Shown here one piece after another: positions 1 to 9,067 of a stretch of DNA of 17,455 bases (positions within the stretch are counted from its first letter, which is position 1; each line of letters starts with the position of its first letter). A model generated the notes under the pieces. The model was not told the DNA's origin, made no database searches, and was given only the letters and a program-made list of their open reading frames with translations. The stretch spans positions 227,513-244,967 of the forward strand of contig ML976760.1 in NCBI GenBank assembly GCA_010015655.1, read 5' to 3'. A program made the position numbers and the translations under genes. Source of the stretch: Bimuria novae-zelandiae CBS 107.79. Its lineage: Eukaryota; Ascomycota; Dothideomycetes; Pleosporales; Didymosphaeriaceae.

Positions 1-230
1 TAGTAGGATCAAACTCCTCGCCCTCTTCGCTCTGTGAAATGCTACTACCATCTGATCGACTGTTGATATAATCTATCATGCGATGATAGGTAGGGTCGTC
101 CTGGGAAGTATAGTCGCCCCAGGGTGCTGGCGTCTCAATTGCATGAATGACATCATCTGGAGTTATATATTAGACATAAAATGACAATGCGTTGGTAATA
201 CATTAGGAAGCTATTACCTTCCGTAGACAT
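1..230 (-). CDS. Unidentified protein, 5' end of a two-exon gene cut by the left edge
   Basis: Read on the minus strand, an ATG at 230 opens a 13-nt exon (230-218) with codons for MSTE. A 61-nt intron (217-157) follows, starting GTAATAG and ending TCCAG, with a CTAAT branch-like site. Exon 2 (156-1) is then open to the window edge. The split codon becomes Asp, giving a start MSTEDDVIHAIETPAPWG. Without splicing, an ATG at 156 hits a stop within about 25 codons, so the spliced model is preferred. About 56 residues are visible. They are acidic and serine-rich near the edge (SSISQSEEGEEFDPT), with no signal peptide or membrane segment. I do not recognise the family. The body of the gene lies outside the window, so function cannot be judged. 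The splice model is inferred from consensus sites and an open frame only. Confidence 0.55.
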
Positions 231-262
231 AGTTCGAGTTGGAAAGTGAACAAAGTCGTCGA

Positions 263-384
263 AGGTGAGCCCACCCTTTAAAAAAGATTTGAGTGGAGTT
301 GCTCAGCCCACCTTTTGCGACCAAATCTTGGCGCCAAGAGGTTGGGCTGAGCAGACCCACTTAGGTGAGCCCAGCTGGCAACTC
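263..384. repeat. Inverted-repeat block with flanking direct repeats
   Basis: The 11-mer AGGTGAGCCCA occurs at 263-273 and again, identical, at 363-373, exactly 100 bp apart. Between them lie inverted arms TGCTCAGCCCA (300-310) and TGGGCTGAGCA (343-353). A shorter outer match pairs GAGTTGC (296-302) with GCAACTC (378-384). At the centre sits a 14-bp perfect palindrome, TCTTGGCGCCAAGA (326-339). The layout suggests a small non-autonomous inverted-repeat element or a long hairpin. It sits just upstream of the minus-strand gene that starts at 230. No target-site duplication was identified. Confidence 0.5.
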
Positions 385-1390
385 AACCGCGCCCTATCCC
401 GCCGCTTGGCCACCGAGGTCGCGTTCCAACGCTCGTCAAGCTGCCACCCCCCCGACGATGGGGGCACAATCGACTACGATGCAGCCCTCACCATCTGCGG
501 CATCATCTCCAACAACTAGAGCACCGGCTAGTTCATTTCGCTCGCTCAGCCCACGGCAGCAACGGGTGCGAGCGAGGTGCGCAGTTGGTCGCCACCGATG
601 GCGACATCTTCTATTTTGTCAGCCATTGTACCTGTCAGTCACAGCCACAGTCAATTTGCGCGCCGCTGATAAGTCACTTTCTGCAGACACATACTCCGTC
701 TACGTCTCGTGGGGTCACTGGCGCGTCCCTGAAACCGACGCCGACCTCCCCTCCGACTTCCCCACCCTCCCTATCGATCCTCCACCGCCCTCACTCCGCA
801 ATGGCGGCTATATGGAGGATCTTAAGAGCCGCGACTAGTCGTGCCGTGTCTCGGGCATTATGGACTTGCGCAAGCAAGCGAACATGGCCTTGGTAGGCGA
901 GAGGGAGTAGGAATAGCAAGGCCTAAGTGTGCACGGTTCCATGCGATCAGTTATGTGCCTTGGAGGTAGGTGCTGAGGCGTGTAGCTTGCTCGCGGACTG
1001 GGGTTGGCCAGGTCAACTCCTGAGGCCATTGCGCCGCCATAGCTCCCAGTCGCGGTGGGCGCCGGGCCAGGGTGCTGGCTGTTCCACTGGCGTCTCGAGT
1101 GGGCGTTTGCGTGCTATAATTTGCGTTAATTCCAAAATTTGGGATTCTCACTGTTGCCGTCTTTTTGCGCAAATTCATGATGATGTAACTTACCAATGGT
1201 GGCTGATATATCTGTGACCGTGTGGGGCCTTTCATCGCACTGGTATGTGTGTTGTTGTGTCTTGGTCTAGGCACCCCGGTGCCAACTGAAGGTTCATCGG
1301 GGTTCGGTGAATCATTTTCGCCGATCGTGATAACTCCAGCTCCGAAGAATTTCCGGCTTGGCATAGTCTGCGCCACGCCTTCGGCATTTC
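385..1390. other. Intergenic stretch without a supported gene
   Basis: About 1 kb between the inverted-repeat block and the leader of the kinase gene. Short open frames exist on both strands. Those between about 450 and 830 (+) encode Ser/Pro/Thr/Ala-rich stretches, for example PSPSAASSPTTRAPASS near 485-535 and LKPTPTSPPTSPPSLS near 730-780 in another frame. They could be debris of a low-complexity protein gene broken by indels or introns. No conserved domain, consistent splice pattern or start context supports a gene. No tRNA or other RNA gene was recognised. Base composition is normal, with no RIP signature. Confidence 0.4.
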
Positions 1391-1579
1391 GTCGCGTTCC
1401 TGCCTTCTTCTTCCGACCTCTCTCATCTCTCAACGAGCTTGAAACCCGACCCGCGTCGTTCTTACAACCTCTTTTTGATACCCTATCTCTATGGATTTGT
1501 GCGGCTCTTCATTCAGCTGCCTTTTACATCGCCTTGTTCATTGACTATCCCAGCGTCTCGTTCTTCGCGCTTCCTCACC
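1391..1579 (+). promoter_or_regulatory. Pyrimidine-rich leader with a short upstream reading frame
   Basis: The stretch 1391-1432 is strongly C/T-rich on the + strand (CTTCTTCTTCC, CTCTCTCATCTCTC). Such tracts are common just upstream of transcription starts in filamentous fungi. A 17-codon reading frame starts at ATG 1491 and stops at TGA 1542-1544, 35 bp before the proposed kinase start at 1580. If it is in the transcript it could lower translation of the main frame. No clear TATA box was seen. The role is inferred from position and composition. Confidence 0.35.
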
Positions 1580-4011
1580 ATGGAAGACGGGTCGAGATTG
1601 GAGATAATCAAGGCAAACCCTATTGGCAAAGGACTAAATTCCTTTCGCACCTCTTTCGGATCCACCAGCAGAGGCCTGGCTATCTCAGGCCTGGACGGGC
1701 TGTACAATATCAGTGGTGAAGTTATGGCATAATACCAACTCGTGGAAGTTCTCTAACATCAGCAGAATTGAAAAATTCCCTTCTTGACCTCATATTAGCT
1801 TTGCTAAGCCTCCCCGCATCTCGTTCGCTGCCCTCCGAAGGCAGTAACATAAACCTCTTTGGCGATCTATCGGTGTTGAATACGACGGTCAACTCCGGAA
1901 ATTTCGACATTGAGCGTATTTTACCCCTCCTCAGAGCAGTCCTCAACAACGAGCCCGATGAAGTCATATGGGACAATGTCTACGCCGCCGTCGCCGCGTC
2001 CACAGCTTTCACATTCGCCAAACCCACGACTCCTCCGCTGTCCTCCCCGTCCCTCGCCGCCTCCTTCCAGCAGACGCCATGGCTGCACAACACGGGCAGC
2101 TTCGCGAACTCTATCGAACACCGCAAATATGTGGACGGCGTGCTAAAGGAGGAACTAGGACAGCTATACGTCGGGGTCCCTGATTTCTTCGATGCTTACT
2201 TTGGAAGCGTCTCAGGTCTGAAGTCGGTAGCGCAGGCCGTGTTCGACAAGTGCAAAGAAGGGAATGATCCGCTATTCCAAGAGGAGAGCGGCTGGCAGGG
2301 CTGGCCTGCAAGCGCGAGGGAACGCGACGTCTTAAGCTGGTTTGCGCCACTTACCGGCCAGCTCCTGGACTTCGCAGCAGAGAATCAGCCCGCCTCCAGG
2401 CCTCGACGACGACCGCTAGCCCAGCCTCACCAGCCCGTGCAAGGTTCCACCGCCGACCGCAAGTTGGATGTCGGCTTCGTAGACGACCCGAGCGCCGGCG
2501 TCGATTCCAAGTGCCACTGGTCGCAGATCCTCATACCAGGAGAACTCAAGAGCAATCCATCGGCAGACAGAGCGTCCAAAGCGTGGCTTGACCTGGGGCG
2601 ATATGCGAGGGAGGTGTTCGCAGCTCAGGATAGCCGCCGCTTCGTGCTCGGCTTTACACTGTGCGGGTCGCTCATGCGGCTGTGGGAATTCGACCGACTG
2701 GGCGGCATCGCGTCCGAACAATTCGATGTTAACAAAGAGGGGCTTCAATTTGTGTCTGCAGTGCTCGGGTTCCTCTGGCTGAATGAGGAGCAGCTTGGAT
2801 TTGATCCCACCTTTATTACCTCCGACGGGACTCGATACATCGAGATCGAACGAAACAATCAGAAAGAACGCCTCATCATCGATGAGGTGATGATGCGGGC
2901 ACCTTGCATCGCCGGTCGAGCGACGACCTGCTGGAGGGCCCATCGTGACAGAGACGATTCGCGAACGCCTCTCGTCATTAAAGACTCATGGCAGTTCCCG
3001 GAACGCGAGGAGGAGGGCGAATTGCTGCGCGAGGCGACTGACAAGGACGTGATCAATGTCGCGAGATACTATCACCACGAGACGGTCCAGGTGGGCGGCC
3101 AGGACGACGACATCCGCGGAAACGTGCGACGAGGCCTAGACGTAACGAAAGCGACAAACTACAAGCTGGAAAGCACAATGCCGCCTCCAAGCACGACTGT
3201 TCCTTCCCTCTCAAGGAAAGGCCGAAGCAGCAACGCCGCCGGACGGAAGCGGTCCTCGAGCTGCACGAACGCGCCCTTACCACCCAGCAAGCGGACCTGT
3301 TCGAGCTCTCCAGTAAAAGGAGGAAGGGCAAAAGCGGATCGAGTACACCGTCGCGTCATTGTCCGAGACTATGGGAAGCCTATATACATGGCGAGTTCCA
3401 AGACTCGCCTTCTGGCTGCGCTGCAAGGCTGCATCGCAGGATACAAGTCGCTGCATACACGGGATGGCATGCTACAATGCGACATCTCGCCGAACAATCT
3501 CATGGTGAACGAGGATGAGGACAATCCCTCCTGGCCCGATTTCTTGATCGACCTAGACCTTGCTATCAAGGAGGATCGCGAGAAAGCGTCAGGGGCGCGA
3601 GGGAAGACCGGCACGCGAGCATTCATGGCGATCGGGGTACTTCACGACGATGAGCCGCATTCGTTCATGCATGACTTAGAGTCTTTCTTTTGGGTACTTT
3701 TCTGGATATGCATCCACTACAACGGGTCGCAGGGACGAGTAGTCCAAGAGTTCGACAAATGGAACTATGCGAACACAGAGGAGTTAGCCAAGCTAAAGCT
3801 GGGCACTGTATCTGACGATGAAATCTTTCGCAAGACTATTCTGGAACACTTCACGGAGTATTACCAACCACTGATCCCTTGCGTTAACAGCTTGCGAAAA
3901 GCGGTGTTCCCTGGAGGCGGAAGGTGGAGGATTCCGAACCCGAAGCTATATGATGAGATGGAAGAGATACTTCGGACAGCACGGGATGAGTTGAATGAGG
4001 TGGAGGGATAA
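1580..4011 (+). CDS. FunK1-family protein kinase (fungal-specific)
   Basis: Predicted kinase of the FunK1 family, a fungal-specific branch of protein kinase-like proteins expanded in multicellular fungi; substrates are unknown. The ATG at 1580 has a good context (CACCATGG). Exon 1 is 1580-1715, the intron 1716-1765 (GTGAAG donor, CTAAC branch site, CAG acceptor), and exon 2 1766-4011. This restores one frame of 793 residues; exon 2 alone has no usable ATG at its start. The N-terminal half holds the family-typical segment GSTADRKLDVGFVDDP and the ATP-site lysine in LVIKDSW (about residue 451). A basic Ser/Pro-rich insert (about 510-570: GRKRSSS, PPSKRT) may be a nuclear signal. The catalytic loop reads LQCDISPNNLMV (Asp about 618, Asn about 623). 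The DFG equivalent is DLD (about 641), followed by GKTGTRAFMA (about 658) and the helix-F region SFMHDLESFFWVLFW. All catalytic positions appear intact, with no RIP. The gene is convergent with the BCS1-like gene, 165 bp apart. Confidence 0.9.
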
Positions 4012-4176
4012 GGATACGTTTCTCATTCGAGCCAAGGAGAGGAGGTATTTACATATAATCAAAACAACCAGAGGGAATAACAGGCTTGAAAGGAATGTAC
4101 TTCATCATACTGCATGGCCCTACCCAGTGCATCGCCCCAAACCCCCTGGACATGACTCCATAGTAGAAAAAGCCGA

Positions 4177-5726
4177 TCAGTGATCATCGTCATCAAGCGC
4201 CCATGACGTTGTTCTAGTCAATTTCGTCCTCTCCTCTCTAAGCGTCTCCATCCAGGCCGCTACATTAGCAATAGCATGGTGGGGTGAATGCTTGTTCGCC
4301 AGTAAAAATGACAAGATCTCAGCCGGACTGAATTCTAGCTTCGGCACCTTCGCCACAAACACTTGTCCCAAATGAAGCAACTCGCAGTCCTCTAAGGCCC
4401 CTTCTTCCCCGGGTTGAAGGAGGGCCGTCTCCGATTTGTCGTCGCGAATGTTGGTCTTCGAGGGTGGGTTGTAGACGAAATAGAACAGCTGATTGATCAT
4501 GTCTTCATCGGCCAGGTAGAGCTCTACCTTCATGTCCACACGGCTAGGACGTATGAGTGCTGGATCTAGGCGCTCAATATGGTTGGTTGTCATAATCAAC
4601 AATCTGCCTTCAGATGATGCTAGACCATCCAGAACATTGAGAAGTGTCGACAGAGACACCTTTCGATTGGCAGGATCATTTTGGCTTACGCTCTGGCTTG
4701 CATCGCCAGGTTTTCGATGCACAGCGGTCGCGTCGACATCCTCGAGGAGGACAATGCAGTGCTGCGGGAGCTCGGCGAAGAGAGATTTTAGGGAGTGATC
4801 GTCCAAACCGGACATAGTGAGGACGTAAACGTCTAAATCGAAGTGCCCCGCAATGGAAAGGCAAAGGCTAGATTTTCCAGTTCCAGGTGGTCCGTAAAGT
4901 AAGTACCCTCGTTGATAAGGGAGGCCGCGCCTAGTGTACCAAGTCCTAGTTTGGGGTCTAGGAACTCAGCTACGTCGCCTAGTAACATCTCTTTGAGCTT
5001 CTTGTTGATAATCACAGTCGACATCTCTCTCTTGGCTATCGACTTGGAAGCTTTCCACCTATCTCCTTGGTGCTCAAAGACAGTAGTTTTGTTCTCGACT
5101 GACTTCAGATAGTACCGTTGGCAGTCGTTCAGGAGCTCCCGGAGAACGGCAGGATTGCGCCCAAAGTACGAAATGGAGGCTTCCTCCCTGGTAGTACCGA
5201 ACTCTCCTTGAGTTCTTTGGCGATGAAATACAAATAGGCGGTGTTTGTACCAGAAATATGAGCGGCCATTGCAGGGTGAATAGTGCAGTGACTTCTTCTC
5301 GGCATGCGATCCGGATGCCGCGAATGATTTGAGATCGATTCTAGCGAGAGAAGTGCGTGCCGATTGCGCAAAAGGCTGGGAGCAAACCCAGAAAATGAGC
5401 ATATCATACGCCTCATCGGCATAGGGTACCTCGATCTTGGACACTGTAGCCCTGTCAGGGGTCGACACTATTGTTGCTCGGGCAGATTTACTGACAAAGG
5501 TAGGTTTCCACCAACTTCTCTATGTATTCTGAAGCATACTTCCCGAACAACAGAAGCAAGCCACCGATGCAAAGCGCCTGACTATAGATGCTTGGCCCGC
5601 CAGTAAGAAGGGCCCAAGCAGGGCCCAAGCAGGGCCGAGGCCGGGGAAGAAGAGGTCCAGAAGGGGCATCTGATTGAATGGAAAAGATTGATTATGGGTA
5701 GGGCTAGTGTTATCGAGTGAAGCCAT
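4177..5726 (-). pseudogene. BCS1-like AAA-ATPase gene, broken by two indels
   Basis: Homologue of the BCS1 group of AAA ATPases, mitochondrial inner-membrane proteins best known for inserting the Rieske protein into complex III; fungi carry many divergent copies of unknown role. ATG at 5726 (MASLDNTS) leads into a hydrophobic N-terminus (LLDLFFPG, then GGLLLLFGKYASEYI). Exon 1 is 5726-5492, a 40-nt intron fits at 5491-5452 (GTAAAT donor, GACAG acceptor), and exon 2 is 5451-4177. The BCS1 N-terminal domain starts around IEVPYADEAYDML. The AAA module shows Walker A GPPGTGKSS (forward 4867-4893), Walker B IVLLEDVD, sensor-1 Asn in MTTNH and the arginine-finger segment RPSRVD, where the usual RPGRVD glycine is Ser (codon 4545-4543). 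Two breaks disturb the frame: an 11-bp tandem duplication at 5610-5631 and a missing base at the AAA run, forward 4950-4952, between DPK and TWYTRRGLPYQRGYLL. Discounting both, the length is 499 residues, normal for the family. It is either a young pseudogene or, for the one-base loss, a sequencing error. Confidence 0.85.
5610..5636. repeat. 11-bp tandem duplication inside the BCS1-like gene
   Basis: GGGCCCAAGCA occurs at 5610-5620, repeats exactly at 5621-5631, and is followed by a partial third copy GGGCC (5632-5636). Eleven is not a multiple of three, so the duplication shifts the frame. Upstream (5' on the minus strand) the frame reads FFPGLGPAWALLGPF. The downstream membrane segment GGLLLLFGKYASEYI lies in the frame expected if only one copy were present. 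Confidence 0.9.
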
Positions 5727-6600
5727 ACTGGAGAGTGCTTTGAGTGAGTAAGTTGACAGAAAGGGCGTTAAAGTCAATCTTTACATTTGATAGACATAGT
5801 TCTGGAGGGGTGAACGGCCGTTCTTATACCTTTCAAACACAGGCCGATGCACCCTTTCGAGAAACCCGATGCATGCTAACTGATGCGGCGTCTAATGAAC
5901 GCTACGTTGCATCAATGCACGACCGTGATAGTCACTGCTGAGCAGTTCGTACCCCGCATAAGGGTGATGTGTTACGGAAGAGGCTTGCAGACCGAATGTG
6001 GCTCTCGGCGTTGATTGCACGGAGTTGCTGCAGTGCTCCATCCATGAAGGTGCATATGGGACAGTATCACTTCATCGGTATTTCCGCACGCTAAGATCAT
6101 GCATGGAGAATGCTCCGGAGGCGTGGCCAGCCCAAACTGGGAGTATTTTATAGGTCGATCGGAAAGAGATCCTATCGTATTTTGTTACCGACCCTTTCGC
6201 TCTACATGCCAAAGCTTAATGTACACACATTTGAGAGCTGACACCTAGGGCTACCTGGTTTGATAGAGAGCTACTCATCCCGTTGCCATATGAATGGGTG
6301 TAGTGGATAATCTCCATAGGCCATCTAGCATTGTGGTAAATTACCATACTCTGCTGCCGGAAAATGTGCATGCATTTCACTTTTCATGAAAACAGGTTTA
6401 ACATGTAGTTCTCCTAGAAATTTGCAAAGCTTGCACACACGCGCATATCCTCCTTGCGTGGGATTAGAGTTTGCTATTTACCGTAAAGGTGGTGCCTATG
6501 CCAAAAAGGAGTTAGAGGTTTCGTTCGATTGGCGGCTGGTTTGACTTGTTACCCCGGACGAAGACCAAGAGGAGCACCTACGGGTAGTATAGGCGATAAA
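5727..6600. other. Intergenic region between divergent genes
   Basis: About 870 bp between the start of the BCS1-like gene (-) and the repeat block before the unidentified gene (+). Stops are frequent in all frames and no domain, RNA gene or mobile element was recognised. It presumably contains both promoters. Composition is ordinary and RIP is not evident. Confidence 0.5.
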
Positions 6601-6700
6601 TACCATGGATGGTTACCATGTCTATCTCTGCCCATGCAGGGTAACCATGTGAGGCCCATGTGGGGCCCATGTAAGCCCAACTACCATTAATGGTTACCAT
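6601..6700. repeat. Short palindromic direct repeats around a start codon
   Basis: A 19-bp sequence at 6601-6619 (TACCATGGATGGTTACCAT) recurs at 6682-6700 with two mismatches. Each copy holds the near-palindrome ATGGTTACCAT. An inverted partial copy, GTAACCAT, lies between them at 6641-6648. The short motif GCCCATG occurs three times in the interval. The second copy contains the ATG at 6690 that starts the downstream reading frame. This may be a degenerate small inverted-repeat element or a cluster of binding sites; which cannot be told from one copy. Confidence 0.5.
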
Positions 6701-7613
6701 ACTTGGCTCTACCATGCCCTCTTCGGCTCTAGCTACCGTGACTCCGGCTGCACCTGTACGACAAAGTGCCCCACCCTCAGCTGCTACGCCCAACCCACCC
6801 GAGCGGCTGGGAATGCAGATGCGGGCGCCGTACAAGGACACCATCCAGAAGATCTTTCAAGAAATTATGGTATTTCTTAGTTCTCCCCGTGCGCAGATGG
6901 CGGGGCCAGAGTCCTTCGATAAGTTGGCAAAAGGGTACGCAGAGCTATCTCGGGTCTGTAATGGGAACAACCTAGAAGACATTTTCGCTCCGATCGCAAC
7001 GCTCGGCCCCGAATATCTGGGAGTCCCGGACGTGAAGGGACTACTACGTGGTGACTACGAGATTAGCTCCCCAGATGCAGAAGTAGACTGTCCAGTGCTC
7101 GCGGTAACGGACGAACAACTGGACGAGATGAGAAGCTCAGGACAGACCCTCCCAGATCGCGTCAGCTGTGTGATTATTCCAGCAAAACCTGGGCGAAGGG
7201 TTGACGATACTTTGGAAGTGTTCCAGTCCCAATGCAAGGGGCGGGGCACCAATATTGAGCATCAACAATACAATCAGCCATCAGGAAACGGCAACGAAGA
7301 GGAGGAGGGCTTGACTGGTTTCATGCCATTGAAAGACTTCTTCGACCGCGTGACTGAGCGAGGGCAGCATCCCGAGCTGCGGCGCATTCAAGCCGAGGGG
7401 AAGGACCCGATAAACGTCTTAAGTTTGTCTGCCGAGATTCTTGGTTCGGCTTTCCGTGAGCCGGAAGCTATCACGACGCTCCGATACCGCCACCTATCCA
7501 TTCTTTCGAAGCGGTCCATCCGCCACAGCACGGAGACCGGTGTCGGCAAACTAAGCGTCCAACCGGCCCGGGTGGTGGATCTGCCTGCTGTAGCTTTCGA
7601 GCTTTACAATTAA
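6690..7613 (+). CDS. Hypothetical protein, 307 residues
   Basis: A long uninterrupted frame from ATG 6690 to TAA 7611-7613, with no intron needed. A second in-frame ATG at 6714 (MPSSALATV) is an equally possible start, because the first lies inside a short repeat. Residues 9-40 are Ala/Pro/Ser-rich and likely disordered. The rest looks like an ordinary soluble protein: FDKLAKGYAELSRVCNGNN at about 77-95, LGVPDVKGLLRGDYEIS at about 110-126, an acidic run NEEEEG near 202-207, then LKDFFDRVTERGQHPELRR. No signal peptide, membrane segment, zinc-binding pattern or nucleotide-binding motif is visible, and I do not recognise the family. Codon composition resembles the kinase gene rather than the AT-rich DNA that begins about 180 bp downstream. 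It is the last intact-looking gene before the telomere. Confidence 0.6.
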   Translation: MVTILGSTMPSSALATVTPAAPVRQSAPPSAATPNPPERLGMQMRAPYKDTIQKIFQEIMVFLSSPRAQMAGPESFDKLAKGYAELSRVCNGNNLEDIFAPIATLGPEYLGVPDVKGLLRGDYEISSPDAEVDCPVLAVTDEQLDEMRSSGQTLPDRVSCVIIPAKPGRRVDDTLEVFQSQCKGRGTNIEHQQYNQPSGNGNEEEEGLTGFMPLKDFFDRVTERGQHPELRRIQAEGKDPINVLSLSAEILGSAFREPEAITTLRYRHLSILSKRSIRHSTETGVGKLSVQPARVVDLPAVAFELYN

Positions 7614-7795
7614 TTAAGTCAGTGAAGCATACTCAAATATGAACGTGAGCATACTCACAGAGGACCTCTGATACATTAGTACATAGAATCTGAAGTGCAG
7701 GTCTGTACTAATCTCACCTTTGGCCTTAGTTAATTCTGACCCGTAATAATGCACCCCTTATGTCCCATAGTGCATGCCCCCATTAATGTGTTGGT

Positions 7796-8918
7796 CTAAA
7801 GGTTAGAAGCAGCAGCAACATAGTAGCTGGCAAACGAGCAAGGAAACCACTAAATTAGGCCTTAGCTATATACTATATAGCTTTTACAGCAGCTGCAAAT
7901 CTAATAGCCCTAGCAAAGCTAGCTAAAGAACTACTAAAGACAAGACTTCATCGCGATTAGCTATCGCCACTACTAAAGCGCTAGAAAGACCTTAAGAGTT
8001 ATCTATTTAGCGTAGAATTTACTTAGGTAGTTTAAGTAGAATTTAAGAGCTACTAGGCAAAAGACTACTTTAAGCGTACTAAGGCAATATTAGCTATAGC
8101 AGATGCTAAGATACTACCCCTAATATAGGTTTTTACGTATAAGTTTAACAAAGACAGATATCTATACAAGTTCAAGACACGCCTCTGCGTACGAGGTGAC
8201 CTACAAGACACATAGGGAGACACATACGCTGCGACGCTTACTATAAAAGTATTTTAAGCACTTGTTGCTTTAGTAGCAGCCTTTAGCTTGCTAATATTTT
8301 AATTTAACACGTTAAATACCTTTCTTAACGCTTGACTACCGCGAAAGATATACTATTATACCCTAAAAGAATTTATAGATATATTTAGTAAGCTTCTTAA
8401 GCTATAACGAGCACTTTATAGCTTTAAGAAAGCGCTGCTACTTTAGTACTAAAAGCTATTATTAACCTTAAAGAAGCTTAGCTTAAAACTAGTACTAAAA
8501 GTTCTATATTTATTTATAAATAATTAGTTAATTATATTCTTTTATATAGACAATATTATTATCTTTATATATCCGCTTAATATAAGCGCCTACTAAGTGT
8601 TTAAGTAATAGCTACTTAATATATATAATATTCGTAAGCTAGGAGAGCTTAAGTAGTTTTTAAAGATTTGAGTAATTTATAAAGAGCTTATAAGATTTAT
8701 CTACTTAATCTAGGACTTATTTATTAACAAAATTATAATAAAGTTTAACCTTAAGCTTAATAGACGATATCTAAATATACTATTAAAAGAAAATAATTTT
8801 ATACCTTTAATAAAGGAACTAAGCGTAACTTAAATATATAAATATTAGTAATTAGTTAGCTTAATAGCCTATATTTTAACCTTAACACGCCTAGATATTA
8901 CGTAAGTACACTATTAGG
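7796..8918 (+). pseudogene. Ty1/copia-type pol fragment (reverse transcriptase), RIP-mutated
   Basis: One frame (codons starting at 7802, 7895 and so on) reads as copia pol if the TAG/TAA codons are taken as mutated Gln or Trp. It shows KRARKPLN, then LHRD (about 7950), the RT entry VFTYKFNKDRYLYKFKTR and LCVRGDLQD (about 8128-8205), then DTYAATL, a region equivalent to LxRALYGLK (RALYSFKKALLL), and the active site YIDN (8543-8554) in place of YVDD. It continues to TRLDIT, the copia TRPDV region, and stops at about 8918. Gag, integrase core and RNase H are missing and no LTR was found. The first 500 bp keep many CA/TG dinucleotides; after about 8330 RIP is heavy. The fragment is dead. Its end coincides with the start of the next element. 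Confidence 0.85.
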
Positions 8919-9060
8919 ATCCGCTGAGGCCCAACATGACACGAGGCAGGGCAGGGACACTTATCCGTATAATCGGCCTAAGTTCCTAGCTTAGCTACAG
9001 ATTACGTAACCAAGTCACGCGTCCTAGAAATATCAAGTGTCCTAGAAATATCTTAGCATG
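8919..9060. other. GC-richer island that escaped RIP
   Basis: Within AT-rich flanks this stretch keeps many CA and TG dinucleotides (for example GAGGCCCAACATGACACG and GGCAGGGCAGGGACAC). It lies at the junction between the copia fragment and the gypsy element. Read on the minus strand, a sequence starting TGTCATGTTGGGCC (about 8931-8944) resembles the TG-start of an LTR. It could be part of an LTR in either orientation or a small later insertion. It is not coding. Confidence 0.4.
9021..9052 (+). repeat. Direct repeat of 14 bp
   Basis: GTCCTAGAAATATC is present at 9021-9034 and, identical, at 9039-9052 (period 18 bp). It lies in the putative leader or LTR part of the gypsy element. Confidence 0.8.
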
Positions 9061-9067
9061 TGGGACT

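Noticed and set aside
365..896. Ser/Pro/Thr-rich frames (+) as a small gene
   Set aside because: No convincing start, splice pattern or conserved block; kept only as possible debris in the intergenic entry.
951..1433. 160-codon open frame (-)
   Set aside because: No recognisable motif, basic low-information composition, and it overlaps the kinase leader antisense.
1222..1719. 165-codon open frame (+) with a hydrophobic start
   Set aside because: It begins at a GTG rather than an ATG, overlaps the kinase leader and exon 1 in another frame, and shows no domain.
2416..2943. 175-codon open frame (-)
   Set aside because: Antisense shadow of the kinase coding sequence, whose + frame matches FunK1 throughout.
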